Assembly: GCA_963617205.1 (NCBI GenBank)
Contig: CAVEOA010000001.1
Coordinates: forward strand, 62,001 to 126,000
Origin: UBA11524 sp963617205
GTDB taxonomy: Bacteria > Bacillota > Clostridia > Christensenellales > Aristaeellaceae
Length of the DNA: 64,000 bases
Reading direction: 5' to 3'
This document shows, in pieces, positions 44,726 through 52,638 of the stretch (position 1 is the stretch's first letter; the number at the start of each line of letters is the position of its first letter). A model generated the notes under the pieces. It ran no database searches. It had not been told where the DNA came from and was given only the letters and a program-made list of their open reading frames with translations. Made by a program: the position numbers and the translations under genes.

Positions 44726-44732
44726 GGGAGAG

Positions 44733-45518
44733 ATGAACGGCGTGAAAATGATGCTCGATGGTGTCAAGGTTCATTATGAGCTGAGCGGACAAGGTGAAAA
44801 GCGTGTGGTGCTGCTGCATGGCTGGGGATGCTCGGAGAAACTGATGCAGGGGCTTGCAGACACACTGTCGCCGGACATGACGGTGCTGCGCGTTGATTTT
44901 CCGGCGCACGGTGAGAGCGATTTCCCGCCGGAGCCGTGGGGTGTGCCGGACTTTGCGGCGAATCTGCTTTCTTTGCTGATGGCGCTTGACTTCCTGCCGT
45001 GCAGCGTGATTGCGCATTCCTTTGGCGGACGTGTGACGATTGAACTGGCGGCGAATCATCCGGAACGGTTCGAGAAAATCATCCTGACAGGCGCCGCGGG
45101 TATCATACCAAAGGCTTCAGCGACCAAAAAGAAGCGATCAAGCCGTTATCAGCGGTTGAAGAAGCTTGTGCTGAGGGCAGAAAAGATGCGCATTTTCGGG
45201 AAGTTGCCGCAAAAATGGATGGAACAGCTCATTCAGAAGTACGGCTCGGCGGACTATGCCGCGCTTTCTCCGGAAATGCGCAAGACATTCGTCAAGGTTG
45301 TGAACTATGACCAGAGCGAACTGCTGGAGCAAATCAAGACGCCGACGCTGCTCCTTTGGGGTGACTGCGATACGGAAACGCCGCTATGGATGGGTCAAAA
45401 AATGGAACGGGATATTGCTGATAGTGCGTTGATTGTGCTGGATGGCGGAAGTCATTTTGCCTATCTGGAACAGGCGACGCGTTTTCAGGCGATTGCACGT
45501 CAGTTCTTGCTAAACTGA
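44733..45518 (+). CDS. alpha/beta-fold hydrolase
   Basis: A 261-residue alpha/beta hydrolase. It has an oxyanion loop LLHGWGCSE, a nucleophile elbow AHSFGGR (serine), a late acid in LLWGDCDTETP and a histidine in GGSHFAYLEQ. No signal peptide. The basic loop SATKKKRSSRYQRLKK after the second helix is unusual. The ATG at 44733 follows GAGGGAG. The substrate is not evident; operon position beside wall genes is only a hint. Confidence 0.85.
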   Translation: MNGVKMMLDGVKVHYELSGQGEKRVVLLHGWGCSEKLMQGLADTLSPDMTVLRVDFPAHGESDFPPEPWGVPDFAANLLSLLMALDFLPCSVIAHSFGGRVTIELAANHPERFEKIILTGAAGIIPKASATKKKRSSRYQRLKKLVLRAEKMRIFGKLPQKWMEQLIQKYGSADYAALSPEMRKTFVKVVNYDQSELLEQIKTPTLLLWGDCDTETPLWMGQKMERDIADSALIVLDGGSHFAYLEQATRFQAIARQFLLN

Positions 45519-45543
45519 TTCAATAATTATCAGGGGTGGCATT

Positions 45544-47157
45544 GTGACAGCTTTTCTCAATTTTCTCAAATGGATGATGGCTTTTGCGACAGCAATCGCG
45601 ATGCTATGCGCACAGCGGAGTCTGATGCATGATTTCCAACTGGAAAGCTATCAATTTCCCGGCTATTTCCGCACGCTGAAGCGGAATTGGAAGCGCAGCA
45701 TCATGCCTGGGCTCGTGCTCGGCTGCTATTTGGCGGTGCTCTATGGCTTGCACAGCCACATCATTGCCGGAGTTGCGGTTAACCCGTATAAGCTTCTGCT
45801 GGCGATTGCGAATCTTGTGCTTGCAATTTGCGGCGGTCTGGTCTGCCGAGCGATATTCCGTCAGAAGAAGGCAAAGAAGGCCTTCGTTGTCACAAAGCGT
45901 GTGAAGCGGACGTACGTTGTGATGGCGGTCGTCTACACGCTGCTATGTGCATTGGCGGCGCTGCTTTTACCTGCATGGTGCTGCGGATTGATGCCGTTGC
46001 TGCTGCCGCTGTGGGTGGCGCTGGGCGGTCTGCTGGCGTGGCCGTTTGAGAAGCTTGTGAGTGAACTGTATTTCCGCGATGCGCAGCGGAAGCTCAAGGC
46101 GCGTCCGGATATCGTCAAAATCGGCATTACGGGCAGCTATGGCAAGACGAGCGTCAAGTTCATTCTGGGGACAATCCTGCAGGAAAAGCATCAGACGCTT
46201 GTTACGCCGAGCAGCTTTAATACGCCGATGGGCGTGACGCGTGTCATCCGCGAAAAGCTGACACCGGCGACGCAGGTGTTCGTGGCGGAAATGGGTGCGC
46301 GTCATGTCGGCGATATCAGGGAAATGTGCCGTCTGGTACATCCGACCTACGGCGTGCTGACGAGCGTCGGTCCGCAACATCTGGATACGTTCCGCACGTT
46401 GGAGAGAATCAAAAACACAAAATATGAGCTGATTGAGGCACTGCCGAAGGATGGCTGTGCGTTCTTCCCGGATGACGGCGCTATCTGCCGTGAGCTCTAC
46501 GGCCGCACGACTGTCGAAAAGCATTTGTGCGCTCTGACGCAATCGCAGGATGCCGAGGTGTGGGCAAGTGACATCACTGTGTCCGCAACGGGCAGCAGAT
46601 TCATTCTCCATGCAGGTCAGGAACAGATTACCTGTGAAACGCGTTTGTTGGGAGAGCACAACATCCAGAACATTCTGCTTGCGGCGATGGTTGCGCTTCA
46701 CTTGAACTTGACGCTTCGGCAGATTGCAAACGGCATCAGCAAGCTGCAGCCCATTGAACATCGCTTGCAGCTGATTCCGTCGATCGGCTTAACGATCATC
46801 GATGACGCTTTCAATTCCAATCCGCGAGGGGCAGAGGCTGCATTGAAGGTGCTGGGCGCGTTTGATGCGCGGCGTATCATCATTACGCCGGGCATGGTTG
46901 AACTTGGCGCAGAGGAGGAGCAGTTCAACCGCGAATTTGGTCGCAAGATGGCTTCCAACGTGGATATCGCGATTCTCGTAGGCAAAAAGCATACGCAGCC
47001 GATTGCGGAAGGATTGCTGGAGGCAGGCTTCAGGCAGGAAAATTTGCATGTAGCAGCAAGCCTTGATGAGGCGATGGCGCTTCTGCGCCAAATTGCCAAG
47101 CCGGGCGATATCGCGATGTTTGAAAACGATTTGCCGGACCATTATTCCGAAGCTTAA
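45544..47157 (+). CDS. membrane-anchored Mur ligase (MurF-like)
   Basis: The N-terminal 165 residues hold about five hydrophobic helices. They replace the UDP-MurNAc-peptide-recognising domain of normal MurF. From about residue 190 comes a Mur ligase central domain with ATP loop GITGSYGKTSVKF, catalytic region AEMGARHVGDI and TSVGPQHLDTF, then the C-terminal ligase domain (EHRLQLI, IIDDAFNSNPRGAEAAL). The start is GTG at 45544. ddl lies 18 nt downstream, so D-Ala-D-Ala is a reasonable substrate. The acceptor may be lipid-linked, which is inference. Confidence 0.85.
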   Translation: MTAFLNFLKWMMAFATAIAMLCAQRSLMHDFQLESYQFPGYFRTLKRNWKRSIMPGLVLGCYLAVLYGLHSHIIAGVAVNPYKLLLAIANLVLAICGGLVCRAIFRQKKAKKAFVVTKRVKRTYVVMAVVYTLLCALAALLLPAWCCGLMPLLLPLWVALGGLLAWPFEKLVSELYFRDAQRKLKARPDIVKIGITGSYGKTSVKFILGTILQEKHQTLVTPSSFNTPMGVTRVIREKLTPATQVFVAEMGARHVGDIREMCRLVHPTYGVLTSVGPQHLDTFRTLERIKNTKYELIEALPKDGCAFFPDDGAICRELYGRTTVEKHLCALTQSQDAEVWASDITVSATGSRFILHAGQEQITCETRLLGEHNIQNILLAAMVALHLNLTLRQIANGISKLQPIEHRLQLIPSIGLTIIDDAFNSNPRGAEAALKVLGAFDARRIIITPGMVELGAEEEQFNREFGRKMASNVDIAILVGKKHTQPIAEGLLEAGFRQENLHVAASLDEAMALLRQIAKPGDIAMFENDLPDHYSEA

Positions 47158-47175
47158 TGAAGGAGATAGAGCTTT

Positions 47176-48411
47176 ATGGCAAAGATTCAACTTGGCGTAA
47201 TCTTTGGCTCGCGCAGCTGCGAGCGTGAAGTTTCGATTATCAGCGCAGTGCAGCTGATGAATCATGTCAACAGCGAAAAGTATGATGTGATTCCTGTATA
47301 CATCACGGAGAACGGCATCTGGTATACCGGTGCTTCACTGCGCAAAATCGAGACGTACACGCATTTCGACCCGAATAAGAATGGCGTTGAAGCCGTCTCA
47401 CTGGATATTACATCCGGTTCCGGCGCACTGCTGACGATGCGTCCGGGCAAGGGACTGTTCGGACATCCGGAGCAGGTGATTGTCGCACGCCTTGAGGTCT
47501 GCGTGATTGTCATGCATGGTCTGAACGGCGAGGATGGCACGCTGCAGGGCATGCTTGAGCTGGCGAATCTGCCGTATACGTCTACGGGCGTGGCTGGAAG
47601 TGCCATTGGCATGGATAAAATCATGATGAAGCAGTTCTTCCGTGGCGCAGGGACGCTGCCTTGTCTGCCGGATTGCTGGTTTACGCGTGCGCAGTATCAG
47701 CAGGACAAGGAGGCTGTCCTCGACCGCGTTGAAAAGGAACTGGGCTTCCCGGTGTTTGTCAAACCGGCGAACCTCGGCTCATCGATTGGTGTCAGCCGTG
47801 CGGATGACCGTGATGAGCTGACGCAGGGGCTCGATTTGGCATTTGAATATGACCGACGCGTGCTGGTGGAGAAAGGGCTTGACCGCCCGATTGAGCTGAA
47901 TTGCTCCGTGCTGGGCTATGACGGCGAGGTCGAGGCAAGCCCGATTGAAATGCCACTGTCTGGCGAGCAGTTCCTTGATTTCAAGGAGAAGTATCTTGCC
48001 AACGGCGGTTCAAAGGGCATGGCAAGCCTTCATCGCGTGCTGCCCGCGCCGATTGAGGATTCTCTGCGCGACAAGATTCAGGCAATGTCCTGCGAAATCT
48101 TCCGCATGCTGGATTGCAAAGGCGTTGTCCGCATTGACTACATGTTCGACCGTGCGACGGAGCAGGTGTATATCACAGAAATCAACACGATTCCCGGCTC
48201 GTTGGCGTTCTACCTCTGGGAGGCGAAGGGCGTCAAGTATTCACAGCTGATTGACCGCATGGTAGACTGTGCGCGCAAGGCGCATGCGGATCGCAATATG
48301 CGCAACTATGCATATACATCCAATATCCTCTCCAGCGTATCGCTCGGCGGCGGTACGAAGGGAACAAAGGGTGCAAAAGGCGCGAAGCTGAACAGCGCGG
48401 CAAAGATGTAA
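47176..48411 (+). CDS. ddl: D-alanine--D-alanine ligase
   Basis: Ddl joins two D-alanines with ATP for the peptidoglycan stem. The N-terminal loop GVIFGSRSCEREVSIISA, HGLNGEDGTLQG, the ATP-grasp segment VFVKPANLGSSIGVSRA and the final EINTIPGSLAFYLWE are family hallmarks. The omega-loop region reads LDFKEKY in place of the usual YDYEAKY, as in a subgroup of clostridial enzymes. At 411 residues it is longer than most, with a Gly/Lys/Ala-rich tail (TKGTKGAKGAKLNSAAKM). VanA/VanC-type specificity is not indicated by neighbours. Confidence 0.92.
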   Translation: MAKIQLGVIFGSRSCEREVSIISAVQLMNHVNSEKYDVIPVYITENGIWYTGASLRKIETYTHFDPNKNGVEAVSLDITSGSGALLTMRPGKGLFGHPEQVIVARLEVCVIVMHGLNGEDGTLQGMLELANLPYTSTGVAGSAIGMDKIMMKQFFRGAGTLPCLPDCWFTRAQYQQDKEAVLDRVEKELGFPVFVKPANLGSSIGVSRADDRDELTQGLDLAFEYDRRVLVEKGLDRPIELNCSVLGYDGEVEASPIEMPLSGEQFLDFKEKYLANGGSKGMASLHRVLPAPIEDSLRDKIQAMSCEIFRMLDCKGVVRIDYMFDRATEQVYITEINTIPGSLAFYLWEAKGVKYSQLIDRMVDCARKAHADRNMRNYAYTSNILSSVSLGGGTKGTKGAKGAKLNSAAKM

Positions 48412-48451
48412 CAAAAAATGGCAAGGTGACAGGCGGAAAGGAGTGGAATGC

Positions 48452-50326
48452 GTGCGTCTGGAGGACATCAAATCTCCGCAGGACATCAAGCAGCTGTCCT
48501 ATGATGAAATGAGCGATCTGGCAGCGCAAATCCGCACGACGCTTGTCACAACAGTATCGCAGCGCGGCGGTCATCTGGCAAGCAATCTGGGCGTGGTGGA
48601 GCTGACAATGGCAATCCACCGCGTTTTTGACATGCCGGAGGATCAGATTGTCTTCGATGTCGGGCATCAGAGCTATGTTCACAAGCTGCTGACCGGACGC
48701 TACCGCACGTTCCATACGCTGCGCACCTTCGGCGGCATGTCGGGGTTTCCGAAGCGGTCGGAGAGCGAATACGATGTGTTCGAGACGGGACACGCGTCCA
48801 CTGCCATTTCCGCGGCACTTGGTCTGGCACGGGCGCGCGATTTGCAGGGGAAGCACCATCATGTGCTGGCACTTGTCGGCGATGGTGCACTGACTGGCGG
48901 CATGTGCTATGAGGCGCTGAACGATGCCGGCGACAGCCATACGCGGCTGATTGTGATTCTCAACGACAACGAGATGTCGATTTCACCGAATGTCGGGGCG
49001 CTTTCACGTCATCTGACGGATTTGCGTGTCTCAAGCGGCTGGGCAAGCACGAAGAACGTGGTTCGCAAGGGACTTTCGCGCCTGCCGGTGATTGGCAAGC
49101 CGATTCACCGTTTCCTATCGTGGGTTAAGAACAGCGTCAAATCCGTCCTGATGCACGAGAATCAGGAGGGGTTCTTCAACAGCTTGGGTTTCCATTATTT
49201 CGGTCCGATTGACGGGCATGATTTGAAATCGCTCGAGCATACGCTCAGCGAGGTCAAGAAGCTCGATGAGCCGGTTGTGATTCATGTGCTGACGCGCAAG
49301 GGTTACGGCTACAGCGCGGCGGAAAGCAAGCCGGAGCGTTTCCATGGGACACCGCCGTTCTATGTGGAAACAGGTGCGGCACGCGAAAAGAAGAAGCTGC
49401 TGTCTTACGGGCAGGTTATGGCGGAAACGCTGGCGGATATGGCGCGTGAGGACGACAAAATTGTCGCAATTACCGCAGCGATGCCGTCCGGTACAGGGCT
49501 TTCGTATTTTGCGGAGCGCTTTCCGGACAGGATGATGGATGTCGGCATTGCGGAGGAGCATGCAGCGACAATGGCGGCAGGTCTTGCGGCTGGCGGAATG
49601 AAGCCGTATTTTGCCGTATACGCATCGTTCTTTCAGAGGGCGTTTGACCAGACGATTCACGATGTCTGCATGCCGAAATTGAACGTGACATTCCTGATTG
49701 ACCGCGCCGGGCTTGTTGGTGAAGACGGTGCAACGCATCACGGCATGTGGGATATTTCATCGCTTTTGCCGATTCCGAACATGACGGTGCTGGCACCGCG
49801 CGATTTGGCAGAGCTGCGTGCGATGATGCAATGGACGCAGCATTATCATGGACCGTGTGTCATTCGCTATGGCAGAACACCGGTGGACATGTCCGCCGAA
49901 TATCCGATGAAGTCGGACATCTCTCTTGGCAAATGGGAGCAGCTTGAAGACGGCAAGGATGTGGCGCTGCTTGCAGTCGGTTCCATGGTGCCCGAGGCGG
50001 TTGAAACGCGGCGTATGCTCGAAAAATGCGGCATTGATGCGGCAGTCATCAACTGCCGGTTTGTCAAGCCAATGGATGAAGAGATGCTGCGGTCGCTATC
50101 GGATAGATGCCCGATTGTAACGATGGAGGAAGGCGTGCTGATCGGCGGCTTCGGGAGTGCAGTCTGTTCCTTCCTGACCGGAGAAGGCAGAGCAGCGCCG
50201 CTGGTGACTTTCGGCATTCCGGACACGTTCATTCAGCACGGGCGGCGCGATCAGCTGCTGAAGTATCTTGGATTGACGCCGGAGCTGATGGCAAAGCGTA
50301 TTGAAGGCGCGCTGAAGTGCAAATAA
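48452..50326 (+). CDS. dxs: 1-deoxy-D-xylulose-5-phosphate synthase
   Basis: DXS condenses pyruvate and glyceraldehyde 3-phosphate in the first step of the MEP isoprenoid pathway, and also feeds thiamine and pyridoxal synthesis. The thiamine diphosphate motif is GDGALTGGMCYEALNDAG, followed by LNDNEMSISPNVG. The central transketolase domain has DVGIAEEHAATMAAG, and the C-terminus GRRDQLLKYLGL. The GTG at 48452 is 8 nt after GGAAAGGAG; the GTG at 48443 overlaps it. 624 residues. Confidence 0.96.
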   Translation: MRLEDIKSPQDIKQLSYDEMSDLAAQIRTTLVTTVSQRGGHLASNLGVVELTMAIHRVFDMPEDQIVFDVGHQSYVHKLLTGRYRTFHTLRTFGGMSGFPKRSESEYDVFETGHASTAISAALGLARARDLQGKHHHVLALVGDGALTGGMCYEALNDAGDSHTRLIVILNDNEMSISPNVGALSRHLTDLRVSSGWASTKNVVRKGLSRLPVIGKPIHRFLSWVKNSVKSVLMHENQEGFFNSLGFHYFGPIDGHDLKSLEHTLSEVKKLDEPVVIHVLTRKGYGYSAAESKPERFHGTPPFYVETGAAREKKKLLSYGQVMAETLADMAREDDKIVAITAAMPSGTGLSYFAERFPDRMMDVGIAEEHAATMAAGLAAGGMKPYFAVYASFFQRAFDQTIHDVCMPKLNVTFLIDRAGLVGEDGATHHGMWDISSLLPIPNMTVLAPRDLAELRAMMQWTQHYHGPCVIRYGRTPVDMSAEYPMKSDISLGKWEQLEDGKDVALLAVGSMVPEAVETRRMLEKCGIDAAVINCRFVKPMDEEMLRSLSDRCPIVTMEEGVLIGGFGSAVCSFLTGEGRAAPLVTFGIPDTFIQHGRRDQLLKYLGLTPELMAKRIEGALKCK

Positions 50327-50345
50327 CAGGAATCGGAGAAGAAAT

Positions 50346-51164
50346 ATGAGCGATAAACAGCGTGCCGATGTGGCGCTGACGGAGCGCGGATTGTGTGAAA
50401 GCCGTGCAAAGGCACAGGTGCATATTTTAGCAGGCGAGGTCTACGTCGGGACGCGCAGGATTGATAAGCCGTCCGAACTGATTAAGCCGGAGGAAGAACT
50501 GGAAATCCGCGAAAAGACAGCGCAGTACGCCAGTCGCGGCGGTTTCAAGCTGGAGAAGGCAATCAAATCCTTCGGTGCGGACCTGACGGGTAAGATCTGC
50601 ATGGATATCGGCGCTGCAACAGGTGGCTTCACGGACGTGTGCCTGCAGAATGGTGCGGCGCATGTCTATGCAGTCGATGTAGGCTACGGGCAATTCGCAT
50701 GGCGGCTGCGCAATGATCCGCGCGTGACGCTGTATGAGCGGACGAATGCCCGCGCACTGACACCGGACATGGTGCCGCTTCATCCGACGGTGACAGTTAT
50801 GGACGTAAGCTTCATCAGCATCCGGCTGATTCTGCCCGTTGCGGCTCAACTGATGGGGGAGTCGGGCGTGTTTTATACCCTGATTAAACCGCAGTTCGAG
50901 GCGGGGCGCGAGCGTGTCGGGAAAAAAGGCGTCGTGCGAGACCCTGCCGTGCATGAGGATGTGCTCAGTGAGATTGTCGCGTTTGCATCCACGATCGGCT
51001 GGCAGGTGCGAAAGCTGGATTATTCACCGATCAAGGGACCTGAGGGAAACATCGAATTTTTAGGGGAAATTACGGTGCAGTCGCCGGAAAACAAGCAAAT
51101 CACCCGCGAGGAAATTCATGAGCTTGTCGAGCGCGCACATCGGGAACTGAAGGGGAAGGGCTGA
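50346..51164 (+). CDS. tlyA: TlyA-family rRNA 2-prime-O-methyltransferase
   Basis: TlyA methylates cytidines in 16S/23S rRNA, and its loss gives capreomycin resistance in some bacteria. The N-terminal S4 RNA-binding domain (RADVALTERGLCESRAKAQVHILAG) is followed by an FtsJ-like methyltransferase with the SAM motif MDIGAATGGFTDVCLQNGA and VMDVSFISIRLIL. At 272 residues it is complete. It is often mislabelled hemolysin. In Bacillota it usually sits between dxs and nadK, as here. A terminator begins inside its last codons. Confidence 0.94.
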   Translation: MSDKQRADVALTERGLCESRAKAQVHILAGEVYVGTRRIDKPSELIKPEEELEIREKTAQYASRGGFKLEKAIKSFGADLTGKICMDIGAATGGFTDVCLQNGAAHVYAVDVGYGQFAWRLRNDPRVTLYERTNARALTPDMVPLHPTVTVMDVSFISIRLILPVAAQLMGESGVFYTLIKPQFEAGRERVGKKGVVRDPAVHEDVLSEIVAFASTIGWQVRKLDYSPIKGPEGNIEFLGEITVQSPENKQITREEIHELVERAHRELKGKG

Positions 51165-51197
51165 CGATTCCGGTCACCCTTCCTTTTGCTTATTTTT
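51154..51197 (+). terminator. intrinsic terminator overlapping the end of tlyA
   Basis: GGAAGGG-C-TGAC pairs with GTCA-CCCTTCC (one bulge), followed by TTTTGCTTATTTTTG. The 5-prime arm contains the tlyA stop codon. Confidence 0.8.
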
Positions 51198-51208
51198 GAT
51201 GTATATGC

Positions 51209-51237
51209 TTGAATGAATATTCATCCTGTGATATAAT
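51209..51237 (+). promoter_or_regulatory. promoter of nadK-argR-recN
   Basis: TTGAAT and TATAAT are separated by 17 nt. It starts a new transcription unit after the tlyA terminator. Confidence 0.8.
51210..51223. promoter_or_regulatory. ARG-box-like ArgR operator in the argR operon promoter
   Basis: TGAAT-GAAT-ATTCA has both arms of the ArgR consensus with the correct 4-nt centre. A perfect 12-bp palindrome (ATGAATATTCAT, 51213-51224) is nested in it. It covers the end of the -35 and part of the spacer, and argR is the second gene of the operon. Confidence 0.65.
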
Positions 51238-51299
51238 AATTTCAGACCAAGCGGCTGGATCGTTTTGCAGCCCACGGACAAAGCGAGGAGGGACACAGC

Positions 51300-52139
51300 G
51301 TGCAAGTTGCCATCATGATTCATGGGCAGCGTCAGGATGCGGCAGATGCTGCCAAGAATGCTGCCGTGAAGCTGCGTTCTCACGGCATAGAGGTTCTTGT
51401 TGAGGAGGATATGCTTCCCTTCTTTAAAAAGGGAACGGTGTTGCCGATTACTTCGCAGGATGCGCATGCGGATGTCATCCTGTCGCTTGGCGGTGACGGG
51501 ACGCTGCTGCACGGCGCTCAGTATGCACTGGCATGGAATGCGGCGCTGGTCGGCGTGAACTTCGGTCATGTCGGCTTCTTGGCGGAATGCGAGATTGATG
51601 CGCTGCCGAGGCTGTTGGATAAAATCATTTCCGGCCAATACGAAACGCTGAACCGCGCGGTCCTGTCGGTAAAAGCAAAAGGAAAACAGTGGTATGCTGT
51701 CAACGATGTCAGCATGACGCGCGGCGGTTATGCACATTTGATTACCGTGACGGCGGTTGTTGACGGCGAACAGGCAGGACGCTATGTCGGTGATGGTGTG
51801 GTCGTTGCGACGCCGACTGGCTCAACGGGCTATTCGCTCTCTGCGGGCGGACCGATTGTCTCGCCGAATGTCAACTGCATGGTGCTGACACCCGTCTGTG
51901 CCCACAGCCTCCAGCACCGACCGATTGTTGTACATGGCGGGGCGAATGTACAGATGTATCTGTCCGCACAGGGAACGCAATGTGCCTGCCTGCAGGTTGA
52001 TGGGCAGTCGTATGAGGAACTTGGCAACGGCGACATGATTGAAATCAGCCAGTCAGAAAAAATGCTCCGGCTGATTCATACGGGAAAGAAGTCATTTTTC
52101 GGTCTTGTTCACGAAAAGCTCAGCGAATGGACACGATAA
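51300..52139 (+). CDS. nadK: NAD kinase
   Basis: NadK phosphorylates NAD to NADP. The key motifs are SLGGDGTLLHGAQ, where the Asp is catalytic, NFGHVGFLAECE, and TPTGSTGYSLSAGGPIVSP. The GTG at 51300 follows GGAGGG at 8 nt. 279 residues. It heads the operon with argR and recN, an order common in Clostridia and Bacilli. Confidence 0.95.
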   Translation: MQVAIMIHGQRQDAADAAKNAAVKLRSHGIEVLVEEDMLPFFKKGTVLPITSQDAHADVILSLGGDGTLLHGAQYALAWNAALVGVNFGHVGFLAECEIDALPRLLDKIISGQYETLNRAVLSVKAKGKQWYAVNDVSMTRGGYAHLITVTAVVDGEQAGRYVGDGVVVATPTGSTGYSLSAGGPIVSPNVNCMVLTPVCAHSLQHRPIVVHGGANVQMYLSAQGTQCACLQVDGQSYEELGNGDMIEISQSEKMLRLIHTGKKSFFGLVHEKLSEWTR

Positions 52140-52160
52140 GCAGAAAAGGCAGGGAATACG

Positions 52161-52610
52161 ATGAAAACAGTCAGACAGGTAGCGATTCTCGAAATTATTG
52201 AGAATCAGGAAATCGAAACGCAGGAAGAGCTGGCAGATGCGCTCAATGCACGCGGAATCCGTGTGACGCAGGCAACCGTTTCCCGCGATATCAAGGAGCT
52301 GCGGCTGGTCAAGCTTCTGAGCAGCACGGGCAAGTACAAGTATGCGACCGGCGAGTCGGCAGAAAATAACATGTCTGACCGCTTCGTCCGAATGCTTGCC
52401 GAATCGCTGCTTTCCGCGACGTATGCGAACAATCTGATTGTCGTCAAGACGCTCAGCGGTTCAGCGAATGTTGCCGGAGAGGCGCTTGACAGCTTCCGTT
52501 GGCCGGAGGTGCTTGGTACGCTGGCAGGCGATAATACGGTGCTGCTGATTATCCGCTCGAATGAGGAAGCGGCTGCCGTGACGAATCGCATCCGCGAAAT
52601 GATGAAGTAA
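52161..52610 (+). CDS. argR: arginine repressor ArgR
   Basis: ArgR is a hexameric arginine-dependent regulator of arginine synthesis and breakdown. The N-terminal winged helix (TQEELADALNARGIRVTQAT, then VSRDIKELRLVKL) binds ARG boxes. The C-terminal domain has the arginine-binding GTLAGDNTVLLIIRS motif. 149 residues, typical. A matching operator overlaps the promoter of its own operon, so autoregulation is likely. It also lies beside nadK and recN, a conserved arrangement without a known functional reason. Confidence 0.96.
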   Translation: MKTVRQVAILEIIENQEIETQEELADALNARGIRVTQATVSRDIKELRLVKLLSSTGKYKYATGESAENNMSDRFVRMLAESLLSATYANNLIVVKTLSGSANVAGEALDSFRWPEVLGTLAGDNTVLLIIRSNEEAAAVTNRIREMMK

Positions 52611-52638
52611 TGCGCGACAAAGTAAAGGAGCTTCTGTC

